Notes: generated from the sequence alone by a model not told the origin. A stretch of 64,000 bases of DNA from Rhodothermaceae bacterium (GCA_009841335.1 VXLY01000031.1:61289-125288); one strand, 5' to 3'. Shown: positions 40,039 through 50,055, numbered from the stretch's first letter. Program-made: numbers and translations.

Positions 40039-40938
40039 ATGGCACAAGCTGCAACACGCTTTATTGACCCCGATGTCTTGGCTCGGCTCTCTTCGCTAGA
40101 ACTCTTGGCTCGCTCTGTGGTCGAGGGCTTTCTTGCCGGACTCCATCGAAGCCCCTTTAAGGGGTTCAGTGTTGACTTTATGGAGTATCGTCCATATGTG
40201 TACGGAGATGACATACGACGGGTGGATTGGAAGGTGTTTGCACGAACAGATCGCTACTTTGTACGAGAATTTGAAGGCGAAACCAATACCCGCCTGCATA
40301 TCCTCCTGGATATGAGTCGCTCAATGGATTATTCCTCCGGCGGACAGAGCAAACTCAACTACGGTCGATTTCTCGCCGCAGCCATTGCTTGGCTCGCCAA
40401 TCGTCAAAGGGATGCCTGCGGTCTGACCCTGTTCGACACACAAATCCGAAAACATTTGCCTCCGCGATCCAGTCGCGCACACCTGCACCTGCTGCTTCGC
40501 TCACTGGAAGATGCACAGCCTGAAGCCGCTACTGATCTGGAACGCTCGCTCAATGCGGTCGCCGAGCGCCACCGTAAACGCGGGTTCGTTATACTGATCA
40601 GCGATCTTTTTACGGATATTGAAACCATCGAGCGCGCACTGCGACATTTTCATTTTACCGGTCACAACGTGCTGGTTTTTCAGGTGCTGGACCCGCAGGA
40701 AATCAATTTTGACTTCAAAGATGTTGTGGAACTATTGGATCTTGAGTCGGATGCCAAGATGCTGATTGATGCCAAGACAGCAAGGATCCGGTACCAGGAG
40801 AATTTTCAGGCACATCAGAATCGCATACGCCGTACCTGCGGACTGCTCCAGGCAGACTATGCTGTGCTCCAGACCGACGCACCACTCGATACCGCACTCT
40901 TTCATTACCTCTCCGCCCGTGCACGGCGAAGAGCCTGA
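40039..40938 (+). CDS. DUF58 protein (VWA-related)
   Basis: A 299-residue DUF58 protein. The family's N-terminal VDFMEYRPYVYGDDIRRVDWKVFART (about 45-70) is clear, followed by a VWA-like fold with the MIDAS-type motif at D91, S93 and S95 (LLDMSRSMD). A later FVILISDLFTDIE strand supports this. Such proteins normally work with MoxR AAA ATPases in assembling or activating other proteins. No MoxR is in the window. It follows the YVTN gene by 4 bases and precedes the BatA-type gene by 12, so cotranscription is very likely. Confidence 0.9.
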   Translation: MAQAATRFIDPDVLARLSSLELLARSVVEGFLAGLHRSPFKGFSVDFMEYRPYVYGDDIRRVDWKVFARTDRYFVREFEGETNTRLHILLDMSRSMDYSSGGQSKLNYGRFLAAAIAWLANRQRDACGLTLFDTQIRKHLPPRSSRAHLHLLLRSLEDAQPEAATDLERSLNAVAERHRKRGFVILISDLFTDIETIERALRHFHFTGHNVLVFQVLDPQEINFDFKDVVELLDLESDAKMLIDAKTARIRYQENFQAHQNRIRRTCGLLQADYAVLQTDAPLDTALFHYLSARARRRA

Positions 40939-40950
40939 ACCTAAACGGCC

Positions 40951-42894
40951 GTGTCCTTCATAACTCCTCTTTTTCTGGCTGCGGGACTCACTGCTCTAGT
41001 ACCGGTACTTCTGCATCTCGTTAGGAGGCTGCGAGCCCGAGAAGTTCCGTTCAGTACACACATGTTTCTGGAAGCCACGCCCATTCAGCGGGTGCGCCGG
41101 CGACAGCTGCAGGATATCCTTCTGATGCTCCTTAGAGCAGCTGCACTGGTACTGCTGGCACTCCTGTTTGCACGCCCGTTCATTCCTCCCGAAGAACTGC
41201 CGTTCCTCCTGGAAACCGAACGCGAGTCCGTCGTCATTCTGATGGATGTTTCCTACAGTATGCAACACGATTCCAGATTTGAAGAGGGAGTACAGCTTGC
41301 TCGCGCAGAACTGGAAACAGGAGATGAGTGGGCCCTGGTAACCTTTAGTGATGCCGCTGAGCAGTTAACCGCTCTTGGACGTGATGTATCAGTGCACGAA
41401 GCTGCCCTTCGTGCTCAATCCCCCGGCTACCGCACAACTGATCTTTATCCTGCACTTCGTCTCGGCGTGGACATCCTTCAAGACGCCAGATTCGAGCATC
41501 GTAAGATCGTATTGATTTCTGATTTCCAGCAATCAGCATTCAGTCCGGCACTAGAAAACCTGCAATTGCCAGAAGATATCACTGTCGAACCCATCAAAGT
41601 GGGGGATCAGGTTCCAGAAAACATGTTCTTCGAGAATTTTGAACTCAGCCAGCAACGCCGCGGGGATCTGGTATCCGTTCGATTCAATGCCCGCATGCCA
41701 ATAGCCGGAGCTGTAACACTGAGTATTGACGAAGATAATGTTGCCAACTATAGCGGAACTGCACCCTCATTCCAGCAACTCGTAGATCGTACTGGTCTCT
41801 ACCATGGGTATCTATATGTGGATGACCCAGTTCCCGGGTCTGATGATCGGCATTACTTCACCTACAGCGTTCAAACACGTTCAGGCATCTTCGTGGTGGA
41901 TGGGAGTCCCGGTATGCGCAATGCATTCTTCCTTGAAAGCGCATTTGATCTCCAGGACGCAAGTATGTACCGGTTTGATGCCGGACCGCGCCCCACCCGA
42001 TTAAGTGCCGCAGACCTGTTGATCGTAACGACCACTGGTTTGGCGTCTAATAGCGATTTTTCGGTTTTTGAGAATTTTGCAAACAGCGGTGGCACAGTCC
42101 TTCTGGCCTTTGACGAGGGAAACCTGCAACAGACATCATTGCTGGGGGCAGGCACAGCCGTCGGACCGGTAAATGCACGCGATCGCCAAGGCGCTGATGC
42201 GATCATCGCGGAAATTGATAATCAACATCCAATTTTCTCATCACTGGCGGAACACAGTTCCGGGGCTGTCCTCAGACCCCGTTTCCGACGTTTTGTAGAG
42301 GTTACCCCTGATTCCACCGCAAATGTGCTCGCGACCTTTGACACAGGAGATCCGCTCCTTATAGAACAATCCCTCGGTCAGGGGCGCGTTCTTGTTTTTA
42401 CGTCGAGTCTTGGCACCAGTTGGAATGACCTGCCCCTAAGCGAAGTGTTCCTGCCTCTCCTGTATGAAATCGCCAAGTACGCAAATCCTGGATCCAGTTC
42501 CGGTCGAGAATTTAATATTGGAGAAGCCGTTATTTTCAACAGTATACCAGGAAGTGAAATGGAAATCGCAAACCCGGAAGGAGATATCTTCAGAGTGGGA
42601 TTTGACTCTACCGGGACTGGGACTTTCCAGAACACAGACCTGCCCGGTCATTATGACGCGAGGCTAAACGGAACATCTCAACCGTTCTCGGTAAATATCA
42701 GCCCCTCGGAAAGCATCCTTTCGGCTAGAGACTTTGAAGAAGTATATGCGGCTCTTGCTAGTCGATCAACCGAATCAGTGCTTGAGCCACAACCTTTGGA
42801 GGCGGCAGAGCAAGAACAAAAACTCTGGAGAATTGTGCTATTGATAATGATTGGGGTATTTGCACTTGAAACTATACTCGCCACAAGGCGATAG
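40951..42894 (+). CDS. BatA-type VWA membrane protein
   Basis: A 647-residue inner-membrane protein starting with GTG. The N-terminal BatA domain has two membrane segments (about 5-22 and 55-74, with VPVLLHLVRRLRAREVPFSTHMFLE between). A VWA domain carries the MIDAS residues D99, S101 and S103 (LMDVSYSM). A large extracytoplasmic beta-rich and GATase-like region follows (about 300-480, with PTRLSAADLLIVTTTG and GTVLLAFDEG). A C-terminal transmembrane helix (about 625-643) ends ILATRR. BatA-family proteins occur with DUF58 and DUF4175 genes in Bacteroidota. The next gene starts 4 bases after its stop. Confidence 0.85.
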   Translation: MSFITPLFLAAGLTALVPVLLHLVRRLRAREVPFSTHMFLEATPIQRVRRRQLQDILLMLLRAAALVLLALLFARPFIPPEELPFLLETERESVVILMDVSYSMQHDSRFEEGVQLARAELETGDEWALVTFSDAAEQLTALGRDVSVHEAALRAQSPGYRTTDLYPALRLGVDILQDARFEHRKIVLISDFQQSAFSPALENLQLPEDITVEPIKVGDQVPENMFFENFELSQQRRGDLVSVRFNARMPIAGAVTLSIDEDNVANYSGTAPSFQQLVDRTGLYHGYLYVDDPVPGSDDRHYFTYSVQTRSGIFVVDGSPGMRNAFFLESAFDLQDASMYRFDAGPRPTRLSAADLLIVTTTGLASNSDFSVFENFANSGGTVLLAFDEGNLQQTSLLGAGTAVGPVNARDRQGADAIIAEIDNQHPIFSSLAEHSSGAVLRPRFRRFVEVTPDSTANVLATFDTGDPLLIEQSLGQGRVLVFTSSLGTSWNDLPLSEVFLPLLYEIAKYANPGSSSGREFNIGEAVIFNSIPGSEMEIANPEGDIFRVGFDSTGTGTFQNTDLPGHYDARLNGTSQPFSVNISPSESILSARDFEEVYAALASRSTESVLEPQPLEAAEQEQKLWRIVLLIMIGVFALETILATRR

Positions 42895-42898
42895 GCAT

Positions 42899-45800
42899 AT
42901 GTCCAAGGAGAATCGTTCTGTCCGATTACTCATTACTGAGGTTCAGAAACAATTCAGCCGACGAGCATTGCGACAGCATCTGGCAATGTGTATCGCGGCA
43001 TGCAGCCTACTTCTTTTTGCCGTCCTGTGGTTCCGCCCCTACCTCGGGGAATGGATGCTCTCCGGAGCGCTAGTACTGGCCGTACTTGTCCCGGCCGCTA
43101 TGTTCCTGCTGCTTCGGCGACGCTCTGCGCACATCACTGACGCGCAAGTCGCACTTTTTATTGAAGAGCATCATCCCAATCTGGAGGACCGTCTTAACAG
43201 TGCCGTGCAAGCTCCCGGCAATGCTGACCAGGAAGTCGTAACCGCCCTCCTGAAAGACGCTGCACAACAGGTCAGAAACTTGGCACCGCGCTCCATGATC
43301 GGACGCCTGCGTGCACGTGTGTGGATTGCATCTTCGCTGACCATTGCCTGCGCCTGTTTGGTGGTCGGACTTACAAAACTGGATCGCCTGCAGCTGGATT
43401 CCCCCCCGCAAACCAGTGTTCGTACACCCTATATGACCGTTTCTCCGGGTAATGTTGAGGTGGATCAGGGAGAAACCGTACCCATCATTGCAACATTGCG
43501 CTCAGGCGAACGGGATGATATAATGCTTGTGCATCAGGATCCCGGCGGAGAATGGGCACGTCAGCCCATGACTGCCGGAAGGGAATCCGGGGCCTATCTC
43601 GCTGAAATTTCGAACATACAGCACGACGTACAATACTACATTGAAGCAGGACGCTATCGCACGGACCCGTTCAAACTGTCGGTGTACGTATTTCCAGAAG
43701 TTTCTCAAATCGATGTCACCTACGAATCCCCGAATTACGCAAACCTTCCGGTGCGCACACAGGAAAATGAAGGAGATATTGAGGGCTTGAAGGGGTCACG
43801 TGTAACCGTAAATGTGCGAACAAACGACGTGACAGAGTCGGCTGTGCTGTCACTCGAAAACGGCGGCGAAATTGCGCTCTCCAGAGTGGGCTCCGGCCAG
43901 TTCAGGGGCAGGTTCGATCTCTTGGAAGAGGATCGATACACGGTGCAGTTGCGCGATGAACAGACACGCGAAAACCGCTTCCCGCGTACATACTTGATCA
44001 CGCCGATTGAGGATTCCAGACCAGATATCACACTCAAGGAACCCGGGCGGGATTTGCGTGCAAATGCAGTTCAAGAAGTATTGATTGCGGCTGATGCAAG
44101 CGATGACTACGGTATTAACTCCTTGGACCTCAGGTACTCTGTCAACGGTGACCCCGAAATCAGTATTGACCTGCTCGAAACCGAAAATGTTACGGAAGCA
44201 ACTGGCGAGCACCTGCTTTTCCTGGAAGATTACACTCTGGAACCCGGAGATGTAATTACCTATTACGTCGAGGCGGCTGATGCGCTGCAATCGGAAGTTT
44301 CCGATATGTATTTCGTGGAGATTGTGCCATTTGAGCAGCAGTTCACGCAATTGGCGAATGCAGGGGGTGGACAGGGCGGCATGCAGGGACGGCAAGGCGG
44401 CTTGGTCGTAAGCCAACAGGATATCATCGCAGCCACTTGGCGACTTCTGCGCGAACAGAACGATATTCCAGACTTTGATGAGGCTCTCGAAGCGCTCACA
44501 CAAGCACAACGTAATCTGCAAGCGAATATTCAGGAGCGGTTGCGTACGACAGCATTTTCGCTCGAGTTACGCGGCAGCCCGGAGCAGCAAAAAGTAGCCG
44601 AGTACCTGGAAGCCGCAGTCACGGAAATGGATCAGGCCATTGATGACCTTTCTGCGGGACGCCTGCGGGAGGCGCTCACACCCGAGCGTCGTGCACTCAA
44701 TCAACTGCTTAGAGCGGATGCCCTCAATACCGAGCGACAAGTCGCACGGCAACAGCAGGGAAGCCCGGGCGGAGGGGGTGCCAATGCCACAGAGGAACGC
44801 ATGTCTGAGCTAATGGATCTGGAGCTGGACATTACCAGGGACAAGTACGAGTCGCCACAATCAGCACCGGCTGCACAGGCAAGTGCGGAAGAAAACGATG
44901 CGTTGCGACGCGTACGTGACCTTGCACAACGGCAGCAGGAACTGGCGGAGCAGCGTCCTCCCGAGACCGAAGAGGATCGTCGGCGCTTCGTTGACCGCCT
45001 GCGGCGTAACCAAGAGGAATTGCAACAGTCCCTGGAAGAGCTGCAGCAGCAACAGTCCAGTCAAAGGGCACAAAACGATATGAACCAAGCCCTGCGAAAC
45101 ATGGAAGAGGCGCAGCGCGCACTACGTCGGGGAGATATGGAAGAAGCAGCCAGACGACAACAGCAGGCTGCCAATTCATTGCAATCCCTTGAGGATGCCC
45201 TGCGACTGCAGACCCGAGGCACAGACCGGCGTGCACTTGAACAACTGAATGAAGACCTCACCGAACTCATTGAGCAGGAGCAGGAGCTTGCCGAGGACCT
45301 GGTTGAAGAAGGGGATCGCCCCTCCAGAGAAGACCTGAACGAACTGGAAGGGCGTCGCAGCGATACCCTGGAGGACCTCGAAAACATTATGGAGCAGGCG
45401 GAGATGCTCGAAAACTCCAACTCGGAGGCACAACTGGCAGCACGAAACCTCAGGCAAGAAGTACATCGCAGGGCGCTCCAGGAAGACATGCGGAACTCGC
45501 AGCAGGCACTTCGTAATGGGTGGATGCCAACAGCCCGGCGAATCCAGGATGAGATCACCGAAGATCTGGAGGGCCTGAAAGCTATCCAGCGTGAATTGCG
45601 CGAGTCCCTGCCTGTTACCGAAGAAGAAGCATTGAGTCGCGCCCTTGATGACCTTGAACAGCTTCGAGATGAGTTACAAGATCTGGAAGCGCAGGCAGAA
45701 CGAATGCGCGAAGGGGATGCTTCACCTGCACAGCAGGCCCGACTCGAAAACCAGATTAATCGGGTCAGGGAAGCAGCACGTAACCTGGAAGAAGGTGTAC

Positions 45801-46072
45801 GCGGCGGCCAACGCGCTACCACCGGAATCCAGAACTCACTCACCAGAGCCGACCACACGGGAGTGTTGCTGGATGAAGACTCGTCTGAAACATTTTTCAA
45901 TCGGGATGTTTATGCGCCGCTCTCCCAACTCGAAACTCAACTGCTTCAAGCTTTGGAGGCTGTTAAACTGGAATCCAAGCTGTACGGCAGTCGCCGAGGC
46001 GAAGTGCCCAGTGAGTATCAACGCCTGGTGGAAAAGTACTATGAATCACTCTCCCGACGGCCAAGTCAGTAG
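42899..46072 (+). CDS. DUF4175-family membrane protein with long coiled coil
   Basis: A 1057-residue protein, start placed at the ATG at 42899 (MSKENRSVRLL), 4 bases after the BatA-type stop; an upstream in-frame ATG lies inside that gene. Three membrane segments are near the N terminus (about 30-75 and 150-170), then beta-sandwich extracytoplasmic repeats (about 190-480). A very long Gln/Glu/Arg-rich helical region (about 600-1010) has repeats such as RRNQEELQQSLEELQQQQ and LEELRDELQDLEAQ. This is the DUF4175 pattern. It likely forms a rod in the periplasm anchored to the inner membrane. Its role is unknown; it may scaffold the VWA partners. Confidence 0.85.
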   Translation: MSKENRSVRLLITEVQKQFSRRALRQHLAMCIAACSLLLFAVLWFRPYLGEWMLSGALVLAVLVPAAMFLLLRRRSAHITDAQVALFIEEHHPNLEDRLNSAVQAPGNADQEVVTALLKDAAQQVRNLAPRSMIGRLRARVWIASSLTIACACLVVGLTKLDRLQLDSPPQTSVRTPYMTVSPGNVEVDQGETVPIIATLRSGERDDIMLVHQDPGGEWARQPMTAGRESGAYLAEISNIQHDVQYYIEAGRYRTDPFKLSVYVFPEVSQIDVTYESPNYANLPVRTQENEGDIEGLKGSRVTVNVRTNDVTESAVLSLENGGEIALSRVGSGQFRGRFDLLEEDRYTVQLRDEQTRENRFPRTYLITPIEDSRPDITLKEPGRDLRANAVQEVLIAADASDDYGINSLDLRYSVNGDPEISIDLLETENVTEATGEHLLFLEDYTLEPGDVITYYVEAADALQSEVSDMYFVEIVPFEQQFTQLANAGGGQGGMQGRQGGLVVSQQDIIAATWRLLREQNDIPDFDEALEALTQAQRNLQANIQERLRTTAFSLELRGSPEQQKVAEYLEAAVTEMDQAIDDLSAGRLREALTPERRALNQLLRADALNTERQVARQQQGSPGGGGANATEERMSELMDLELDITRDKYESPQSAPAAQASAEENDALRRVRDLAQRQQELAEQRPPETEEDRRRFVDRLRRNQEELQQSLEELQQQQSSQRAQNDMNQALRNMEEAQRALRRGDMEEAARRQQQAANSLQSLEDALRLQTRGTDRRALEQLNEDLTELIEQEQELAEDLVEEGDRPSREDLNELEGRRSDTLEDLENIMEQAEMLENSNSEAQLAARNLRQEVHRRALQEDMRNSQQALRNGWMPTARRIQDEITEDLEGLKAIQRELRESLPVTEEEALSRALDDLEQLRDELQDLEAQAERMREGDASPAQQARLENQINRVREAARNLEEGVRGGQRATTGIQNSLTRADHTGVLLDEDSSETFFNRDVYAPLSQLETQLLQALEAVKLESKLYGSRRGEVPSEYQRLVEKYYESLSRRPSQ

Positions 46073-46078
46073 TGGTGG

Positions 46079-48331
46079 ATGTTCAAGTTTGATACTGTGC
46101 AGTTTGCCGAAGGCACGGTAAACCTGCAGGTCAGTGCGCTTGCTGTGAGTGTGTTGGCAGGCGTTTTGATAATTCTGGTCGTTGCGTTCCTGCGCAGCCA
46201 GGCCCCGCTGCATGTTCGGGCAATAAGCTTAGCGCTGCGCTCCCTAGCTGCATTGCTTCTGGTTTTCCCTCTCTTTGAGCCTCAGCTGATCGTACCTGAA
46301 GTTGTCCCGGATGAGAATTTTGTCGCCGTGGTTGTGGATGCCTCCGACAGCATGTTATTGCCAGACGGGCCGGATGGCCAAACCCGATTCACACAGGCAA
46401 AAGACCTCCTCAACAATGAACAGGAGGGAATCATCCGTGAATTGGAGGAAACATTCAAGGTACGCCTCTATACCTTTGCCGCTTCGACCACAAGAGTCGA
46501 CAGCATTCATCAGGCCATACCTGCTCACGAGACAGATCTTGCAGCAGCCCTGAACCGCCTGCGCGTGGATTTTCGGGGATTACCTCTTACGGGGGTACTC
46601 ATTCTGACAGACGGCAACACAAACAGTCGCAATGAAGCCTCTGAGCAGGCTGCAATCCTTCGCAATGACGGGATCGGCGTACACATACTGGGCCTGGGCA
46701 ATACTACTCTGAACTCCGAACGTGAACTGCTTGAAGTGACTGCCCACAAAGGGCTTGGTGAGCAGGCCGGTGCAGAAGTGGAAGTCAAAATCCGCAGTGC
46801 TTCCCGGGAAACTGATCCTGCGAAAATCTCCGTCTATGATGGAGATGTAGAGGTCTTCTCTGAATTTGTACAGCTCAAAGGAGATGGACTGGTCGATCAA
46901 CTGGAATTCTTTTTTGAACCGCCGAGCACCGGCGCCCGGGAATATCATGTAACACTGGAGCCGACTTCAAACGAATTCAATGCACTCAACAACTCGCTAC
47001 CCGTGCTGGTTGATACCCGCACAGACACGCTTCGCGTATTGTATTTCGAGGGACATTTGCGACAGGATTATAAGTTCATCAAACGCGCTCTAGAGTCCGA
47101 TCAAGTGATCCGCTTTTCAGCGATCACTCGTACGGGAACCGGCAAGTATTATCGACAGGGAATTCGCTCACCAGATGAACTAATGGGAGGATTTCCGTCC
47201 GAAGCCGATGTTCTCTACGGCTTTGACGCCATAATTCTCGGGGATGTCGAAGCTTCCGCCTTTTCTTTGCGTCAACTTCAGCTTATTGAATCGTTTGTGC
47301 GTGTTCGTGGTGGAGGATTCGTAATGTTGGGAGGACGGAATGCTTTTTCCGAAAGCGATTACGCGGGCACACCACTTGCGGACATACTGCCTGTACGGCT
47401 TGACTTTTCCCGTGCACAGGTCCTCCCGATGCGATTTGAGGGCGAAAGTGGGGACCGTGGATTTGTCTTTGAGCCCACACCCGACGGTCTGGGACACGCA
47501 TTCATGAAGCTTTCTCCCGACCCTGCGATGAACCGACTCCTCTGGCGGGGAATGCCAAAATTAACTAGCATTAACCTGCTGGGCGGTGCTAAACCTGGTG
47601 CACAAGTACTCGCAGTGAAGCCAGAGGACGCATTTGGCCCGGAAGAGCCGCTTCTGGCAATTCAGCGATATGGCAAGGGGCGTACGGCCGCCCTTGCCAC
47701 CAGCAGTTCATGGCGCTGGCAAATGCTGCTGGAAGCAGACGACGAACGTCATGAGCGGTTTTGGCAGCAGTTTGCACGTTGGCTGGCGGCCAGCGCACCC
47801 GCGCGGGTTGATATAGAAACTCCCAGTACACGGCTTACTCCTGGAGAAGCTCATCAACTGGATGTGCGCGTCTACAACGAAGATTATCGTCCTCTGACGG
47901 GTACTGAGCTGCGTGCGCTCGTTCGTGCTCCTGACGGCACGGTGCAGCCGATGGTAGTTGAAGAAGATCTCTCGGACGAAGGACTCTTCGAGATGCGCTT
48001 AACACCAGGCGATGAAGGAGTTTATGAAGTCACGGTGGAGGCAACGCTGGCAGATAACGTGATTGGACAGGATCAACGCAGTTATCTGGTGCGTCATCAA
48101 CCAATGGAGTATTATGATGCCACATTGAAACGGGAATTTCTGGAGCAATTGGCCACGGTATATTACACGCCTGACGAAGCCTCCGATGTTTCCATGAACC
48201 TGCGATCGCGCCGTACCAGCACTTCGGTTTATCGGGCGGCTTATCTGTGGGACATGCCCCTGTTGTTTATTCTTTCTGTACTTCTCTTATGTGGAGAGTG
48301 GCTTTATCGAAGACGACAAGGATTGCGTTAG
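46079..48331 (+). CDS. VWA and glutamine-amidotransferase-like membrane protein
   Basis: A 750-residue protein with two N-terminal membrane segments (about 17-38 and 47-66). A VWA domain has MIDAS residues D87, S89 and S91 (VVVDASDSM) and LPLTGVLILTDGNTN. A class-I glutamine-amidotransferase-like fold (about 310-560) has YGFDAIILGDVEASAFSLRQLQLIESFVRVRGGGFVMLGG; the catalytic Cys-His-Glu triad is not apparent, so it is probably a binding domain. A C-terminal helix LLFILSVLLLCGEWLYRRRQG anchors the end. It follows the DUF4175 gene by 6 bases and overlaps the caspase-like gene by 43. Confidence 0.83.
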   Translation: MFKFDTVQFAEGTVNLQVSALAVSVLAGVLIILVVAFLRSQAPLHVRAISLALRSLAALLLVFPLFEPQLIVPEVVPDENFVAVVVDASDSMLLPDGPDGQTRFTQAKDLLNNEQEGIIRELEETFKVRLYTFAASTTRVDSIHQAIPAHETDLAAALNRLRVDFRGLPLTGVLILTDGNTNSRNEASEQAAILRNDGIGVHILGLGNTTLNSERELLEVTAHKGLGEQAGAEVEVKIRSASRETDPAKISVYDGDVEVFSEFVQLKGDGLVDQLEFFFEPPSTGAREYHVTLEPTSNEFNALNNSLPVLVDTRTDTLRVLYFEGHLRQDYKFIKRALESDQVIRFSAITRTGTGKYYRQGIRSPDELMGGFPSEADVLYGFDAIILGDVEASAFSLRQLQLIESFVRVRGGGFVMLGGRNAFSESDYAGTPLADILPVRLDFSRAQVLPMRFEGESGDRGFVFEPTPDGLGHAFMKLSPDPAMNRLLWRGMPKLTSINLLGGAKPGAQVLAVKPEDAFGPEEPLLAIQRYGKGRTAALATSSSWRWQMLLEADDERHERFWQQFARWLAASAPARVDIETPSTRLTPGEAHQLDVRVYNEDYRPLTGTELRALVRAPDGTVQPMVVEEDLSDEGLFEMRLTPGDEGVYEVTVEATLADNVIGQDQRSYLVRHQPMEYYDATLKREFLEQLATVYYTPDEASDVSMNLRSRRTSTSVYRAAYLWDMPLLFILSVLLLCGEWLYRRRQGLR

Positions 48332-49275
48332 GACTGATCCTGATCTGTATTGCAAATCCGGCCATCGCCCAGGAGCGGTACGCGCTGGTAGTTGGTGGAC
48401 TGGGGGGCGCACCAGATCAAACGAGTCGTATTGCCTCGCACTTAGAAGACACCTACAACGCATTTACTGGACCGCTGGGATTTGCCCGGGACAATGTCAT
48501 TGTACTTGCCGAGCGTTCCCTAACAGCCAATGACTATGTGACCGGAGAATCAACGGCCGACGGCATCCGTGAACAGTTTCTGGAACTCAGCCAACGCCTG
48601 ACTCCCGAGGACGAAGTCTACATTCTTCTGTTTGGTCACGGGAGCTATGACGGTAAACAAGCAGCACTTAATATTCCCCGACGAGATCTTACCGGAAGCG
48701 ACTATGCTGACCTGTCGGATGAGCTATCCGCGGCACGGATTGTGTGGATCTGTACGATGAGTTCAAGCGGTCCCTTCATTCAGGCACTTAGTGGAGCAAA
48801 CAGAATCGTGATTACTGCAACGCGAACGGGCACTCAGCGTAATCAGACGGTATTTCCAACGTACCTGGTTGAATCATTGATTGAACCCGCCGCTGACCTG
48901 GATCGTGATGGCAGCCTTTCCATAAAGGAGGTTTTTCAATACGCTGCCCAGCAAACGGTGCTACATTACGAAACCGAGGGCCATTTGGCAACCGAACACA
49001 GTCTACTCGACGACAATACAGATGGTGAGGGGACTCGCGTAGAAGTTCTTGACGAATCCGGAGATGGAAATTTAGCGAGTGTAACCTGGCTCAGACGCAC
49101 GCAAGTTCTCACAGGGAACCCAACCCTGGCAAGTGAACGTACTGCGCTGGAAACCCAAATTGCCGCACTTAAATCGCGCAAATCACAGATGGGCTCCGAC
49201 GCTTATTATGCTGAGTTAGAAACGCTGTTTGTTGCTCTGGCACGACTGAATGACCGGATCGAAGGGGAACTGTAG
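48289..49275 (+). CDS. secreted caspase/legumain-like (C13-type fold) protein
   Basis: A 328-residue secreted protein; start at the ATG at 48289, which gives a signal peptide ending AIAQ. The frame continues upstream inside the VWA gene. The fold resembles C13/caspase-like peptidases: LVVGGLGGAPD, an extended DNVIVLAE strand, and LLFGHGSYDG with H117 at the usual catalytic His. In the second catalytic loop, where family members have a Cys before H-S-G or S-G, the sequence is C155-T-M-S158-S-S-G; by that alignment the nucleophile position is Ser, with a Cys three residues earlier. A charged tail follows. It may be an inactive binding member. Confidence 0.7.
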   Translation: MWRVALSKTTRIALGLILICIANPAIAQERYALVVGGLGGAPDQTSRIASHLEDTYNAFTGPLGFARDNVIVLAERSLTANDYVTGESTADGIREQFLELSQRLTPEDEVYILLFGHGSYDGKQAALNIPRRDLTGSDYADLSDELSAARIVWICTMSSSGPFIQALSGANRIVITATRTGTQRNQTVFPTYLVESLIEPAADLDRDGSLSIKEVFQYAAQQTVLHYETEGHLATEHSLLDDNTDGEGTRVEVLDESGDGNLASVTWLRRTQVLTGNPTLASERTALETQIAALKSRKSQMGSDAYYAELETLFVALARLNDRIEGEL

Positions 49276-50055
49276 TAGTGAAGGGGAACCATATTCACGA
49301 GTAACAGCGCTACATAGGTATCCGTGAATCAATTTTAGGGTCACAGGGCGCGATAAGGGTAAAGATTTCCGCGCGACACCTGATCGCCTTGTAAGGAGAG
49401 ATAGTCTCAAGATCATTGATGATGGGAGAAAGATGTTCGCCCAGATTGGTTTGATCAGATTAAAGAAGACCGGCCTGCGGTGTGATTGATATTAAGAATG
49501 CGGCCTATATGCGACCAACAAAGAAAAGTCTGAAACTTCAAAGAGGTAAGGCCGGCTCAGACATGGGGCTTTTTTGTTTTTTATATTTATGACAGTGCTA
49601 CTGTTGGAAATGAGACGTATTCTTAAAAGCGTCGCAGCATTTCCCTACACTGCGATCCGACCGTAAGCTATTGCTTGAAAGCAGGAAATCAAACACTATT
49701 CTCTCCCAAGGGCATTGCCTTTTGGTATAGGTTAGACAACAGACGATAAACACGAGACCACCCCATTATTGAAGGTCAAAGAGCGGGCTAAAGAACCTTT
49801 TGGCCCACGTTGGACACGTACAGAGATGTACGAGTACTTGTTGACCCAGCACGGAGCAAATGTCGAGGATGTGATCGCGTATTTGATGATCCACACCACT
49901 TAGAATTAGACCATAATACGCCCTGATCATCGGAAGGGTGGAATCACATCCATAACCGGATTCTCCTTTAAGGGCCTTGTAACAAGCTAAATAGCAAAAC
50001 CTACACAATCATTGGATTCCGTTAGGAGGATTTAGAAACGAGGGTTTATGATCAA
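49276..50055. other. 780-bp intergenic region with candidate hairpins
   Basis: No reading frame here has family resemblance. GTCTGA (49528-49533) and TCAGAC (49557-49562) form an inverted pair, followed by ATGGGGC and a T-run (49570-49575), a possible terminator for the preceding operon or the end of a small RNA. A GGCC-rich imperfect dyad lies just upstream (about 49470-49505). The promoter of the subtilase gene should lie at the right end; AGGAGG-like and GAGGG sequences occur at 50022-50044. Confidence 0.4.
49528..49580 (+). terminator. candidate hairpin plus T-run after the VWA operon
   Basis: Arms GTCTGA and TCAGAC (23-base loop) are followed by GGGGC and six T. The loop is long and the T-run is 7 bases from the stem, so this is a low-confidence terminator. 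Confidence 0.3.

Noticed and set aside
43850..44521. 224-codon minus-strand frame inside the DUF4175 gene
   Set aside because: Looks protein-like by composition but lies wholly opposite the conserved beta-sandwich repeats of the plus-strand gene.
45061..45900. 280-codon minus-strand open frame inside the DUF4175 gene
   Set aside because: Ser/Arg/Cys-rich sequence with no domain; it mirrors the Gln/Glu-rich coiled coil on the plus strand.
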